Shown here one piece after another: positions 11,384 through 23,611 of a stretch of 64,000 nucleotides of DNA. Source of the stretch: Chaetoderma sp. LZ-2023a (taxonomy: Eukaryota; Mollusca; Caudofoveata; Chaetodermatida; Chaetodermatidae); NCBI GenBank assembly GCA_034401795.1, contig CM067363.1, positions 30,176,289 through 30,240,288 of the forward strand. Reading direction: 5' to 3'. Position 1 is the stretch's first letter. Each line of letters starts with the position of its first letter. The notes beneath the pieces are model-generated. The model had not been told where the DNA came from. It saw only the letters and a program-made list of their open reading frames with translations, and searched no databases. Both the position numbers and the translations under genes were made by a program.

Positions 11384-12380
11384 TGGCTGAATGACAAAGA
11401 ATGCAGTGAAGCATGCAGCTGGCACTGAGAGTATGGATAGTAAGATGGCAACGAGGCATCGTGAAGATGAGAAAAGATTAAGAAAGTGGGAAGACGACTT
11501 GAAGATGAGGGAGGCCCAATGCCGTGATAAATAAAGCGACATTGCTGAAGCATACATATTAAGCCTGGAAAACCGCATTAAAGAAATAGAGAGCTCGAAC
11601 CAATTACTTCGCATGAGAATCTCGACCTTAGAAGGAACACCACACCATACAGACTCAATGAGTGACATAGGCAGATCGTCAGAGAATATGACATATAACA
11701 TATACAGATCCCAAACAAGTGTCCAACAGGACCTACAACAGAAGCTCATGGAAGACAGAATACGGAGTATTGAGCAGTCCATGGCGCAAATGCCAATATC
11801 TCAACTCCAGACACAAACAGACCATAGATTTAGACTCATTGAACAGCAGCTGAGTCAAATTCCACAATTACAACCAAGACCACCAGTAATGATGCAGATA
11901 CCTACATATCCTGGCTATGCAAATCCAGTACATGTCATGGGTCCACCACTATATGATAATCTGCAGAGACCATTCAGTATGAATGGGCAGACCGGAAGAT
12001 CATATGCCCCTCGAAGAGCATATAACAACTATAGAGGCAGCACTAACACAAGTTGAGTCCAGGTATTTACGCAGAATGAGCCAAATACTAGTGAGGCACA
12101 GCATGTAAATAACCATAGCAGTCCTGTGGATAGCATTGATTTAATATCCAATGATAGTGACAATGCAGTTGTGACCCCCAGGCAGTCGTGTACAGTGGAA
12201 CACAAAATACCTAACACTGACCCAATAATCTCTGAACAGGATGCCAAAAGTCCCCAGGCATGTCAGAATGACAGCATACAGCTTGAAACGCAACTGCGAC
12301 TGAATAGTGATGTTCCCGTTAATAACACGAATTTGGCAAATAGTATACAGTCACAACCTGACACTAATATGCAGTTTTAA
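11384..12380 (+). pseudogene. LINE ORF1-like protein (coiled coil), broken
   Basis: The + strand reads 'RLRKWEDDLKMREAQCRDK', a stop, then 'SLENRIKEIESSNQLLRMRI' and '..QQDLQQKLMEDRIRSIEQS'. Charged and hydrophobic residues show heptad spacing, typical of the coiled coil of LINE ORF1 proteins, which bind element RNA. A stop near 11550 and another at 12054 divide it; a further open stretch, 12126-12380, is Asn/Asp-rich. It lies just upstream of the endonuclease-RT frame on the same strand, the normal ORF1-ORF2 order. Confidence 0.55.
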
Positions 12381-12523
12381 AATAACCACATACAACGCCC
12401 AACAGTATGCCAACAACAGCCAGACGTATACCAATCAGACCAACAATGCAAGCAGGCATCTGCAGATCATTCTACTGACCAGACAGATATTCATTTTTTA
12501 GAACATCGCAATCCGAGAAAGCA

Positions 12524-14066
12524 ATGAATGAAATAGAATGCCACATCTCATTAGTAAACTATAACTGCCAGAATGCCAGAAGCAACTCAGAAGTAATAAT
12601 ACAGTTATTGAAAAGTCATCAAGTTATTTGTTTACAAGAACATTGGCTATACACTTTTGAAAAAGACACACTAACATCTCTGTATAACAACCCTCTTCCA
12701 CCCACACACAAACCGAGGGGTTACAGAGGAACAGCAATTATCTGGAGCAAAGAAATTGATCATTTGGTGAGACCACTACCAGATGGTAGTGATAGAGTTC
12801 AAGTAGCAGAAATAAGGACAAATGAGTGCATACGTCTACTAATTTCTGTATATATGTCTACAAGAAGTCTTCCTGAAGCCAACGATAGATATAATGAAGT
12901 TTTAGATGAACTAGACACTATCATACTGAAGTACCATTCACACGAGGTGATCCTAGCAGGCGACTTGAATGCGCAAGTTGGTGCTAACCATGGGCAAAGG
13001 AGAGAGCGATTATTAAAAAACTTTCTAGATGAACATGATTTAATCCTATCTCCAGATTTCCAGCTGAAAAAAGCTTTATTCACACCAATGGTTATGATGC
13101 AATATAAAATATTGCATCTAAGTTAGGATATTTCAAGAGGCTTTCCGATATAGCTGTAAACAGCTCTGATCATATCCCTATCAAAGGCCTATTGAGATTG
13201 AAACATGATCGAGTCCAACTGGAAAATACAAAGGCTATCATGCCCAAAAAAATCATCTGGCACAAGGTCGATAAAATCAAATACATTCGAGAAGTACAAG
13301 AGAGTCTCTGTCAACTTGGTAAAATTTCAGAAAGTGACTATTCTATTGAAGTGCAGCTATCTAAATTGAATAATATACTGACAGTGTGTGCAGAAAAATT
13401 CATGCCAACACTACCCCAGTTAAAGCCAGGCAAAAAGCACCTATGAACCCTATGATTGCTGCCGCTGTTCAAGAAAGTAAAGCTGCATTTTATGTGTACA
13501 AACAATGCGGATATCCAAGACATCCAACACATCTAGCATCCATAAGAAGAAAGTCAGCGAAAAAGAAGCTTAGTAAAGTGCAGAACGAGGAAAATGCAAG
13601 ACGTCGGTCCATGCTTTATCAAGAGATCAGAGATGCTCACTATGGGAACCGGCAGCTATATCAAAGAATAATTAGGCAGCAAGCAAATCCGAATAGCACT
13701 TATATTACTGAACTTGGAGTGAATGGAATAACTATTAGAAATCCTGATGAAATTTGTAATGGCTGGGCGGAGCACTTCTCTAAGCTAGCCACACCATGCG
13801 ACACGCCAACATTTAATGAAAAGTTCAAACGTGAGACCGAGTTTGACGCATTAGTCCTGGAAATGTCCATACGAGATGAAAACTCAGAAAGTAAAGTATA
13901 CACAATTGAAGATGTTGAGAAATCTATCAGCAAACTGTCAATCAAGAAAGCACCTGATGTGCATGGCCTTACCACTGAACACCTGAAGTATGGGGGCGGC
14001 CACCTAACTGAACTATTAAAGGACATCATAAATGCCATTAGTGCAACACACGTGTCATGCGATCTC
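12524..14066 (+). pseudogene. LINE ORF2: apurinic endonuclease and RT start, frameshifted, cut by gap
   Basis: Starting at ATG 12524, an exonuclease-III-like endonuclease is recognisable by 'LVNYNCQNAR' (Asn), 'VICLQEHWLY' (catalytic Glu) and 'VILAGDLNAQVG' (Asp/Asn). In a second frame 'NSSDHIPI' (SDH at about 13162-13173) follows. A frame change near 13095 and another near 13435 lead to the linker and the first RT motif, 'SISKLSIKKAPDVHGLTTEH' 'LKYGGGHLTELLKDIINAI'. The run of N then begins. The RT start resembles the - strand copy at 7998, so the two are relatives. The frameshifts make it inactive. Confidence 0.8.
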
Positions 14067-14566
14067 NNNNNNNNNNNNNNNNNNNNNNNNNNNNNNNNNN
14101 NNNNNNNNNNNNNNNNNNNNNNNNNNNNNNNNNNNNNNNNNNNNNNNNNNNNNNNNNNNNNNNNNNNNNNNNNNNNNNNNNNNNNNNNNNNNNNNNNNNN
14201 NNNNNNNNNNNNNNNNNNNNNNNNNNNNNNNNNNNNNNNNNNNNNNNNNNNNNNNNNNNNNNNNNNNNNNNNNNNNNNNNNNNNNNNNNNNNNNNNNNNN
14301 NNNNNNNNNNNNNNNNNNNNNNNNNNNNNNNNNNNNNNNNNNNNNNNNNNNNNNNNNNNNNNNNNNNNNNNNNNNNNNNNNNNNNNNNNNNNNNNNNNNN
14401 NNNNNNNNNNNNNNNNNNNNNNNNNNNNNNNNNNNNNNNNNNNNNNNNNNNNNNNNNNNNNNNNNNNNNNNNNNNNNNNNNNNNNNNNNNNNNNNNNNNN
14501 NNNNNNNNNNNNNNNNNNNNNNNNNNNNNNNNNNNNNNNNNNNNNNNNNNNNNNNNNNNNNNNNNN
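14067..14566. other. Assembly gap (500 N)
   Basis: Exactly 500 N, a conventional placeholder, so the true size is unknown. Any open frame running through it is artificial. Confidence 1.
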
Positions 14567-15140
14567 GAAATGTAGTTTGTCGCCATTGTATAAAAAGGAT
14601 ACACAACTGCTAGAAAATGTTCAACGGTGTGCTACAAAGGTCTACCCGATTTAAGGACATATCCATACGAAGAACGTCTCCACACACTATCAAGCTTAGT
14701 CTACCGATGTATGCATGGTGATCTAATCGAAGTCTATAAGTACACAAATAATATCTATGATTTGGACTATGATGAACTGCTACCACTGGACAAAGGGGAT
14801 CGTACACGAGGGCACAGCTATAAACTCCTAAAACAGTGCTTTAAGACAAACACCAGTAAACGTTTCTTTAGTCATGGGATCACAAACCACTGGAATAGCC
14901 TGCCAGATACAATTGTATCAGCACCCTCAGTCAACGGCCTTCAAAGGGCGATTAGACAAGTTCTACAAGGACATTGCGTACAAGACCGACTTTCCGATCA
15001 CTCCTGTCCGCACCACATGTCAGATAAACAGGTACTGGAAGATGAAGACTATGAAGACAGTGAAGACCTGTCACAGGCTAACTAGCCTATACGACAGTAA
15101 ACTCTATGTATGTATGTATGTATTTTTATTTTATTGACGC
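14567..15140 (+). pseudogene. CR1-like LINE ORF2 C-terminus and 3' end
   Basis: Just after the gap the + strand reads 'LYKKDTQLLENVQRCATKVY' and, in another frame, 'GLPDLRTYPYEERLHTLSSL' 'VYRCMHGDLIEVYKY'. It continues with 'TRGHSYKLLKQ', 'RFFSHGITNHWNSLPDTIVS' and 'APSVNGLQ'. This series (YEERL, RGDLIEVYK, TRGHS, FFS..WNSLP) is diagnostic of the CR1/jockey-type C-terminus. The 3' end shows ATGT repeats near 15105-15120, like the short tandem tails of CR1-group LINEs. One frameshift near 14645 is visible. This lineage differs from the zinc-finger-tailed LINEs upstream of the gap. Confidence 0.8.
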
Positions 15141-15214
15141 ACTGGCAACGTGCGGCTTCAATTTCCATGTGCTAACTTAGCCGACAGTGCTGCACCCGTT
15201 AGTTTAATTTGTTC

Positions 15215-15300
15215 GATCACCATCTCCCGGTCAGGGGATCGAACCGCCATTCTGCAACTCCGCATAGCATCAGCACCATCTTTCCACTGACCACCGCACC
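15215..15300 (-). repeat. tRNA-derived SINE-like sequence
   Basis: On the - strand a B box GGTTCGATCCC (complement of 15234-15244) lies about 40 bp after an A-box-like TGGTCAGTGGA (complement of 15283-15293). The intervening sequence does not fold into a proper tRNA, so I read this as a tRNA-derived SINE head rather than a tRNA gene. Confidence 0.5.
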
Positions 15301-15423
15301 AAGACTAAAAGTCAAGGATTGGCCGACCAGCTTTCACATGTCTGATATACTGACAGACATCAGAGCCCACCTCGGCTAAGTCTTGATAATGCAAATTTTT
15401 TACACTTATCCACATTCCTGAGC

Positions 15424-15505
15424 GCGGGATCGAGCCTGTAACACTTGGATTCGATTATCACGGCAGAGGCGTACGCTTTAGACCGCTGTGCTACGCAGGC
15501 CCAAT
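15424..15505 (-). repeat. tRNA-derived SINE-like sequence with A and B boxes
   Basis: On the - strand TAGCACAGCGG (A box, complement of 15483-15493) and GGCTCGATCCC (B box, complement of 15426-15436) have tRNA-like spacing, with room for a long variable arm as in tRNA-Ser or tRNA-Leu. The acceptor strands do not pair convincingly, so it is probably a SINE or tRNA pseudogene. Confidence 0.5.
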
Positions 15506-15599
15506 GACACTCACCCACGGTATACCTAAAAAATAAGACGGGCTTCCATAAAAGAAAAACCGATAAAGAGGAATTTTTATAAAATTTCAAGGTAACACT

Positions 15600-16713
15600 A
15601 TCCGTTGTGTTTAAACTGAAAAATCATTTCAATCTGTATACCTATGTGCTAGGGTTTAACGATAATCATTTCTTCTAAACAGCTATTTGACTTATTTTTG
15701 TTGACTATATTCATTCACAAATATGTCATGTGTTTTCGTGAATCTCATATAAGTATTCCCAATTACGTCATAAGATAAGATTGATTTGCAGAACGCAGGC
15801 AAAAAAGCCTCTATGTTCCGTTTTATGTTAGGCTGCTATAGCGTTAGGCTGCTATGATGGTTAAATCTTAGTTCTTGGTTTGCCCAGTATGTGTCTAATC
15901 TATTCTTGAAGATGTTTAAATTTTTCGATGTTACAAATACAATCAACAATGATCACATGATTGGAGGCATGTCTACTCAGGAGGCAAATCCCATCTGTTA
16001 CTCGAGTATCTGATATCGGAATCAAGTGCGCCACAATCTAAATGATTTAAGTCTGCACAAACTAAAGTCAAAAGTTCTGTTGCGAAACATCAATTCGCTG
16101 ATTATAATAGCCCATAATACACCACACCGCGAACAGAGTTCCGGTTTATAACGAATGTAAACAAAAACCTGTCAAACGATCGCTTAGCTGGCCGCTTTGA
16201 CTGTTTACAACGATAATTTCATGCTTTCATCACATAGAAACATGATTTTCTGTCAATCTTTATATTGAATATTCTAAGCAAGAAATAAAACTACTAAATT
16301 CAACAGCTCGAATAAACTGCAACTACTGTCCATATTGACCGTTACCAGTTTTCGTAATAAATATCAGCGAAGTCTATAATTTAGAAAAAATAATCCAACC
16401 ACTAAATAGCATTAGGAATATTCTTGAAAAACAGTCGGCTGCTAATGTCATGGAGCAGATTGTGATAATTTTTTCAATAATTAAGGCCGTTTGGGAGTTC
16501 AAACATACACGTAATTTATAAATAAACTGTCACCTCAGTTCTAAAGAATAATGCACATAATGCCAGTAGATGCTACACCATCACCAAAATTATTGTTTTA
16601 TCTTTTTCTTTCTTCGTTTTTATTGTCTAGATTATGTGTAGAGTGTTGTTGTATTGTCTTGATAATGTGATGTCTGTATCGTTATACTGTATGTTATATA
16701 TGTAAAGGTTCCA
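15600..16713. other. No gene seen (AT-rich intergenic)
   Basis: No coding frame, RNA gene or clear repeat structure was recognised in this AT-rich stretch. Confidence 0.5.
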
Positions 16714-16749
16714 TTATATATATATATATTATATATATATATATATATG

Positions 16750-16778
<29 letters not shown>
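16714..16778. repeat. (AT)n microsatellite
   Basis: Almost pure alternating AT, with two interruptions that leave it locally palindromic. Confidence 0.95.
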
Positions 16779-16780
<2 letters not shown>

Positions 16781-17154
16781 CATAAAATAGCAGCAAATAA
16801 AGTGTATTTGATTATTTGATTGGGTAGGGTGGGGCTGTCTATTCACTATTTGTCATATAGACCTTTATTGACTCTAGCAAAAATAGCATCAATTAACAAA
16901 ATACCTGACAACCTTTGCGATAGAAATTTGTTCTGTTTCGATAAACACTGCAAAGACATGTATTTATCAGAAGGTGTAGAGTTATAATATAGGCCTGAGG
17001 AACTACATGTTGCAATGTAGGATTTAAAGATAGACAATATTCTTATAAAATAAACTCTTGCTCTGTCAGTTGTTGGTTCATTTCTTAATGTAGCTACTGA
17101 TCAAAACTTGAACGTAATACATGAGATAGGAGATTCATTAATCCAATTCCTCAC

Positions 17155-17525
17155 TCAATTCATATGATGTCATAATCAACTACGTGACGTCTATGCTGAC
17201 ATCATAATCATGATGTCATGAATGATTCGACTAAGCCCGTCTTTAACGCTTAATAGTCTGACGACATTGTACGAATTGTATGTTTTTGCTATTGAAGTAA
17301 CATGCTGTTGAATATTTTGAAACTAATTTGACGGGGCACTATAATGATTCCTATGGAAGCAACAGCACCAGCCAAAATAGTTTCAAAATATTCAACAGCG
17401 TACCTGTATAGTGTTTCTGGAAATTGATAGTCAGGAAGTTCAGAAATCGATCGAACTCGACACAAGCGAGGCTGTGGGTGGAGTTTAGCTAGAGATAGGC
17501 GGGCATAGCTAAAAATGGAAAGGGC
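17155..17525 (+). mobile_element. MITE, family C (carries a family A hairpin core)
   Basis: Contains in order ATGATGTCATAATCAACTAC, 'AGCCCGTCTTTAACGCTTAA', the hairpin core GTTGAATATTTTGAAACTAA..TTAGTTTCAAAATATTCAAC (17309-17399), and 'GGTGGAGTTTAGCTAGAGAT', ending near TGGAAAGGG. The same series recurs in the window at 36064-36444 (reverse), 53990-54299, 60617-60948 and 62025-62331. Non-coding; probably mobilised in trans by a DNA transposase. Confidence 0.7.
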
Positions 17526-17878
17526 CATTATATGTGAAGGCGATTTCAAAATAAGTACTACTCAAGTACATATGAGTGACAGGTAGATCTGATCGTTGAG
17601 TTAACAACATGCACTAAATGGAGCATATACCATATAGATACAGGTAATTAATCAAATGTCCTAGATAACACAATTCTAGATTCAGCCTTGATATGAGATC
17701 TACACAGATGTCTAGCCGCTGTAGCGTGTAGCAGAGAATACGGAAGGTGTATTCTAAGCCCCACCTACAGGGCAAGGAGGGTGCATGATATGGACACAAA
17801 AGCAGAACTCACAATTGATGGCACGCTATCGCAAATCTGCACTCTGTCACCAACTTTGGTGTTCCCCACCAACACCAC

Positions 17879-17902
17879 TCCCCCCCCCCCCCCCCCCCCC
17901 CC
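17879..17902. repeat. Poly-C tract
   Basis: An uninterrupted run of C following ACCACTCC. It explains an apparent Gly-rich frame on the other strand. Confidence 0.95.
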
Positions 17903-19330
17903 CATATACATACCCTAATTCATATACCAAATTTGTTTGAATTCGATTAACATTTGATGTTCTGTTATCTTCTTCCTTGCCCGCAACCACCCCAGGTTTG
18001 GAGCCTAATGTAGGTATTGTCTCACGGTCCACAATTATATGGCTATGAGTAACTCACATATAACCAATTTGGTTGAGATTCAAACAGTTTCAGAGGAGAT
18101 ATTCAGATAAACAGACATAGCTGATTGCAATATCCCCACTTTTTTAATGAGTGAGAATAATTACTATGTGGCAGGATCATGATAGATTGTACAATGTAAC
18201 ACGCTGTCAGCTCTTAGGCCAAACAAGTAAACATGCAAGATTGAGTACGGTTAATTAAGAATATATGCATAACACATGTGTGTAATCAGAGTAAGACTGG
18301 CCATTCACATGAGGTCATTAATTAACTAATGCACCTATCCCACCATTGCTATATTGGAATATTTGTATGTGTTGAGGGAGAATGGGTCACAGGTACTCAC
18401 ACAGAAATTTTGAAATTTAGATGGCCTCTTGTGTCCGCCATGGCCTTTCAATGCTCAACACATTACAGGGACGGACCTACCCATTTGAAATTGTTTGCCA
18501 GTTAATTAACCTATTTTGGGATTATCATTTCATTAGCCATATCTCGACATTCTTAGTCTGACCAATAACCTATATGTAGCAATCTAATACTTTATGATCC
18601 TGCTTAGCTGGACCTGAAAGCTAATAGCTAAGTAAGATGACCAGCGGGCCAGGTAAGCAGTAGAATATTGGATGGAAATTAGATGGGTCATCATGGTTCA
18701 GCAGGGACCATTGACCTACCCACTTAAAATCAATAAGCAGTGAATTAGCCTATTTGGGCATTTTATTAGTCAACCATGAGAATTATTCTCGAAAACCAAA
18801 GAAAATTGGCGATTGTGTAGGTCTCTCCGTGCAATAGATTCTTTACAATATCATAAATATCCCTTTGAGTATTCTGAAAATAATTTGACTAAGTCAGCCA
18901 GCGAAGAGTATATTCCCAATAATCAATAGAGCTTTATTAAATAGTGTCCGAAAGTATGTGAAGATATTTGTGTACTAAGATCTTTGCTGCCTTTTTGTCT
19001 CTGCTAGCAGTTAATATCTTGCAGACTAACGATTCATTAGTAGGTGGTCGCTTAAGAAGGAACTTTATTAATACATTATATGGCTGAACGAATGGAAATT
19101 AAAGTGCATTTTTTTTTTTAGAAAGGGAGAATGCCAGTCAAAAGCATAACCTTGGCTTTGTACCCCTCCCCCACCCCCAAGCAATAAAAACATTCCTCTT
19201 ACTTGAACCTGCTTCCCTCTCAAGTGTCATGTGGAATCGCATTTGCAGAGGAACAAGATCTTGATTAGCACATTTGAATTTTCTTGATAAATCTTGGCCA
19301 TTAGCCTGTTAACCCTTGAAATTCCACTGT
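17903..19330. other. No gene seen
   Basis: AT-rich sequence in which I recognise neither coding signal nor a repeat family shared with the rest of the window. Confidence 0.45.
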
Positions 19331-19335
19331 CTCTC

Positions 19336-19412
19336 GTTGAATATTTTTAAACCAATTTGGCTGGAATCTGTTGCAAACAGCTTTCAGTCAAATTAGTTTC
19401 AAAATATTCAAA
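19336..19412. repeat. Family A hairpin MITE, diverged
   Basis: The left arm TTGAATATTTTTAAACCAAT and the right arm TTAGTTTCAAAATATTCAAA surround a short centre with CAAACAG. It is a degraded copy of the palindrome seen intact at 53020-53112. Confidence 0.7.
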
Positions 19413-20500
19413 AGAACCTTTCTTAGATCACAAACAAATTTTTGTTTCTGGTCTCTAAAGTTTAACGGGTTAAAACCAGCATTTTTGGCAAAAATGTGTA
19501 AAATTCTTGCAGGAAAAAAAGAGGAAATATGAACATTTGTGAGCAAAATGCACAAATCGTGGCATGAAGCAAATTTTTTTTTAATATTGGCCTGAAAACT
19601 GAATGTTTTGAAGAGAAATATGAAAATTTTGTCAGAAAATGACATGAACTATATCCAAACTGGCCAGCAAAGATGGTCATAATTTATATACAAATCAGGT
19701 TTAGTATACAAGGCAAGATGCAGATGTACAGGGAAACACAAATTTCAAAATATATATTCATACATAAACTACCCACTAATTGTTCTGAAATGTACTTACT
19801 TTTTCCATCCTTATTTTTGCCATTTCCAGACACATTTTACAAAATATGGTCAAGAAAATTTCAATTAGACTTCTTTTTTCAGACCAAGAAACTTTTTGAC
19901 ATTAACCGTTCTCGAGCCAGTCATTCCACTGTACATCTTTAAAAAATACTCTCTTGGCAAATGCTGTGCCTGCAGATGGACATGCAGAATCTGTGTTTGG
20001 CCAGTTGGGCCATTAAATGGTTACACACACATTTTATAATATATCACGACCAGAGCCTGTTTAAAACTTTTCATTGTAAATTGTGTCAGAATTAGAACCA
20101 CAATCAACTGCAAAAGATTCTAAGATTATTTAAATTTTACGTCGCTGTCAATATGGGAGCGAGCAGTATTTGCAACTTTGAAAATTTCCAACATTTCCAA
20201 ACCAATAGAGCATAATGTTCTATTTCGGATATTCTTTTAAGTGTTGAAAACAGTTTCTTAAGTTTCCATGCTTTTCCCTGTCTAGAGATACACTAAGTGA
20301 TTTCCCATTAACACTTGAAATTTGAATTTATTCATTTCAAAACAGTCATACAGGAAAAGAGGTTAATAGTTTTAAACTAATTTGCGCCAGCACTATTCGT
20401 CCAATTTATAAAAAATACTGTCTGAAATGGCTTCCCAGTCTAATTTTCCAAAATTCTCCACCACCCCTAATTTTTGGAAACGCCGCCCCTCGCAAGTCCC
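19413..20500. other. No gene seen
   Basis: AT-rich, without recognisable coding or RNA features. Confidence 0.45.
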
Positions 20501-20559
20501 TCCCCAATTGTAAACCAAATGCTCTCCGTGCTTGTAGGTTTCTACAAATATCTGTGTGG

Positions 20560-20762
20560 TACCTCACACACACACATGCACGCACACACACAGCTTCCCA
20601 CCCCCACCATCCCTTCCCAAAGGGTGTGGGGGGAGATTTTATCTTTGGTGGTGGCATGCATCCATGTCATATTTTTTTCAGACCTTTACAAGAATTGTCA
20701 GGTTGTCCATTTTTCAAATTTTTTTTGGGGGGGGTGGGGGGGGGGGGGGGGGGGGAGGGGTT
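20560..20762. repeat. CA-rich and poly-G low-complexity DNA
   Basis: A CACACA-rich stretch (20565-20595) followed by a T run and a long G run (20727-20759). The small open frames rich in His, Gly or Pro here arise from these runs. Confidence 0.8.
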
Positions 20763-21550
20763 AAATTTACCATGAAATGGTTTGCGCCGGAGGGTTCTCC
20801 AGAGGGTTCTGGACTGTCTGGCTAACCCTTTCTCAACCGCACCTGGTTAACCTTTCATCGATGACTTCCCCATATTTCAGTTTCAAGACTGATACAGGAA
20901 AACAGTTCAATATTCTGATGTTAATATGGTTGGAAGTTGTTGCTGCCTTAGACAGCATGCAATGGTTTCCAGTCATATTAACTTCATAATATTCAACAGA
21001 ATATGCTATACATCGGAAAGAATGTGCATTTTCAGGGATTTGTCGGTGAAAGGCTTATTAACAAAATAATGTGAGAAGGTTCATGTTGTGTAGTCTCACT
21101 TTAAAATGAGATATGCATGGATAATCTTGACCCCCCCCCTATTAGCAATAGGCATTAGGGACAGGAGTGAGGTCTCTGGGCTATATGGCTATATTGGCTA
21201 GCACATTCTCCCCAGCCCCAACTGGTTAACAAGATGCCAGAAGAATCATTTTGTGTATCTCCACTATGAATAACATAATTCGTAGTATGATATTTCAATT
21301 CTATGACTTTTACTTGCAATTTGCTGGTTTAAAACTATTTTCAAAAAGGCCTGAGACTACCCGAGCGAATCACGAAAACTGGTAACAATATATACTGAGA
21401 GCGGCTCTGGCTTGCCCGACTGGTGAATTTTTGGTTTTGCCACTTTGTTCTGGTGAAATATGGAAATGACATAAATATTGTAAGTTACATGTGGCGAAAC
21501 TATCTAATAATTGCGATATAAATTAATGTTTTTCACGTTTTGACAGGCAT

Positions 21551-21930
21551 ATCTTGCAAAATTCATTTGTGATTTTATGTTTTCTGATACTGGGAGTTTT
21601 TACAGATTTTCAGATACAGGATTTTATGGTTTGAGCGTCATGTAAAATGTAAACAATGCATTACTATCGGCAGTGCTCTTTAGCGTTTAGTAAAGTTGCC
21701 CCAACTTTAATGGCAGCCGATCACAAAATGCCCGAATGTGTGAAACTATGAATATACTCGCGATGATGTCATCCCAATCAATTTTCCCATAATACCCCTG
21801 GGAGCGACGACATTTTTGGAGGGGCTAATTTAACATTGTGAGAAATGGGCTGCGAAACCTTAATTACATTTTTACTATCTTGCAAAATTCATTTGTGATT
21901 TTATGTTTACTGATACTGGGCGGAGTTTTT
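21551..21930. repeat. Short direct duplication (X-Y-spacer-X)
   Basis: The block TTGCAAAATTCATTTGTGAT..TACTGGGAGTTTTT at 21551-21598 recurs at 21879-21930. The sequence following the first copy (21599-21752, starting ACAGATTTTCAGATACAGG) recurs at 23452-23611, separated from the second X block by a LINE. This is a tandem duplication of about 330 bp later split by an insertion. Confidence 0.85.
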
Positions 21931-21934
21931 AAAA

Positions 21935-23450
21935 GTTTGAAAAAATTCAAAGACGGGCTACGAAAATGGTGAACCAACTTAAAAAATTAAATTACCAGGC
22001 AAGATTAGAATATTTGGAACTACCAAGTCTAGATTACTGAAAAATAACTGTGGATCTTATAAATGTCTAATCTGAAAATAGGCGTTGCCTCTAAGCGAAC
22101 GCAGACACCATTTATTGCTTAAATAAATCGAATGAATTGGCATACGGTCGAAATGTCCTAAACACGTATGCCCAAGTATAATACATTTGAAGCAAATTTT
22201 TCATCATGCTTGGAGGGCATTCTGGCAAATTCAGTCCACGATATTCACAATAATGCGTATGCTCATTGTCAGTGATATCCGCCAGCATTGTTGCGTCTTT
22301 TACCATTAAATATTTGCACCAGTCCAATGACGGTTACAAAATTTGTACCGACCTATCGCAGTGCTCCTCACTATTTGGGGAAATACAATCTAGTTCATAG
22401 TAACTATGACGTCAAATGTCACGTCATAATGAAATATCATCCGCTAGAATTTTTAAATCGCGTTTATCCAGACATAAGCTACAAAAAAACGGGAATTAAT
22501 GCATGTCCACAATTAAATACATGAATGTACATTCCATCTGGGTGCGAATGGCATGGTGTACCCGGCCTTAAATTTCCTGCTATCGGCGCTAGGTACATAC
22601 GACATTGACAACAACGACTTTCCATGGCCATCATCAGTGTTAAAAATAATACGAGACAGTCAACCAAACCTCATATTGGATTAGCAGATGCACAAATAGG
22701 AATAAATACAGCTTTTATGTGGCCTGCTTCATACTATTTAATCGTTTTACATTCTGAGGTAAATGTACGCTATTTCGTGATAATATCACACAAATTTTGG
22801 ACATTGAAAATGCGCATTAGGTTATCCCATAATGCAACGGGGGCACATGAAGAAACCACAAAAACTATATCATAAGCCGAAACCGGAACTAGCAAAAAGC
22901 TCGCGACCGGAAACGAAGCTTTCTCAGTCGCATGGTATATGTATTTTAGCCTGGTTCCCTGTTATTTTCTGTTGATTTTTCCTCATTACACGTACGTACA
23001 TGTTATCTATATACACTCACTTCCTTCATGATGGCTTCGCGCGAAGCCATCGCTCACTGCGTTCGTTATAAGTACATGCGTAACCAGTATACTGTGGACT
23101 CTAGGAAACTTCTAATTATCCGTCCAAGAAAGAACTAGAGGTCATAAATTTGCATTATTAAAACTAAGAGCAAATACATCACTCAGACAAAGCTTTTTCT
23201 CTAACCATTTTATAGACTGGTGGAACTCCCTGATGCCTGAAGTTGTTGAAGCTCCATTTCTAAATAGTTTTAAAACCAGACTAGATGAACTATTTATTCA
23301 ACATCCAGTATACTATAATTATCGAGCTCTAGACAAACCATGTAATCCAAAAATGACTATCAGATAATGTAGCTCATCACCAAATTTATTGAATTAGCTG
23401 ATAATAGGACACAATGTCCTACAAAGCTGTACATGTTATGATTATGATTA
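21935..23450 (+). mobile_element. 5'-truncated CR1-like LINE, itself interrupted
   Basis: The insertion separates the X and Y halves of the duplicated flank. It starts inside ORF2 ('RRATKMVNQLKKLNYQARLE' 'YLELPSLDY', about 21945-22060). It is interrupted by about 1 kb of unrelated DNA and resumes near 23128 with 'RTRGHKFALLKLRANTSLRQ' 'SFFSNHFIDWWNSLMPEVVE' 'APFLNSFKTRLDELF', with a stop at about 23367. The 3' end carries TGATTATGATTATT, a short repeat tail of the kind found on CR1-group LINEs. It is inactive. Confidence 0.75.
22076..23094. mobile_element. About 1 kb insertion inside the CR1 fragment
   Basis: This DNA interrupts the CR1 coding sequence. Near its limits are inverted pieces CGAACGCAG (about 22099) and CTGCGTTCG (about 23058). 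They are possible short terminal inverted repeats, but too short to be sure. No transposase frame is present. It includes a perfect 22-bp palindrome at 23030-23051. Confidence 0.5.
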
Positions 23451-23611
23451 TTTTACAGATTTTCAAACACAGGATTTTATGGTTTCAGCTTCATGGAAAA
23501 TGTAAAAAATGCATTACTATCGGCAGTGCTCATCAGCATGTAGTAAAGTTGCCCCAACTTTAATGGCGTCCGATCACAAAATGCCTGGATGTGCGAAACT
23601 ATGAATTCTGT

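Noticed and set aside
14032-14654. Open frames crossing the run of N
   Set aside because: They exist only because N codons cannot be stops.
15215-15505. Possible functional tRNA genes
   Set aside because: A and B boxes are present but acceptor and anticodon stems do not form; SINE-like remnants fit better.
17847-18032. Gly-rich - strand frame
   Set aside because: Produced by the poly-C tract at 17879-17902.
20474-20825. His/Pro/Gly-rich frames
   Set aside because: They derive from CA repeats and a poly-G run.
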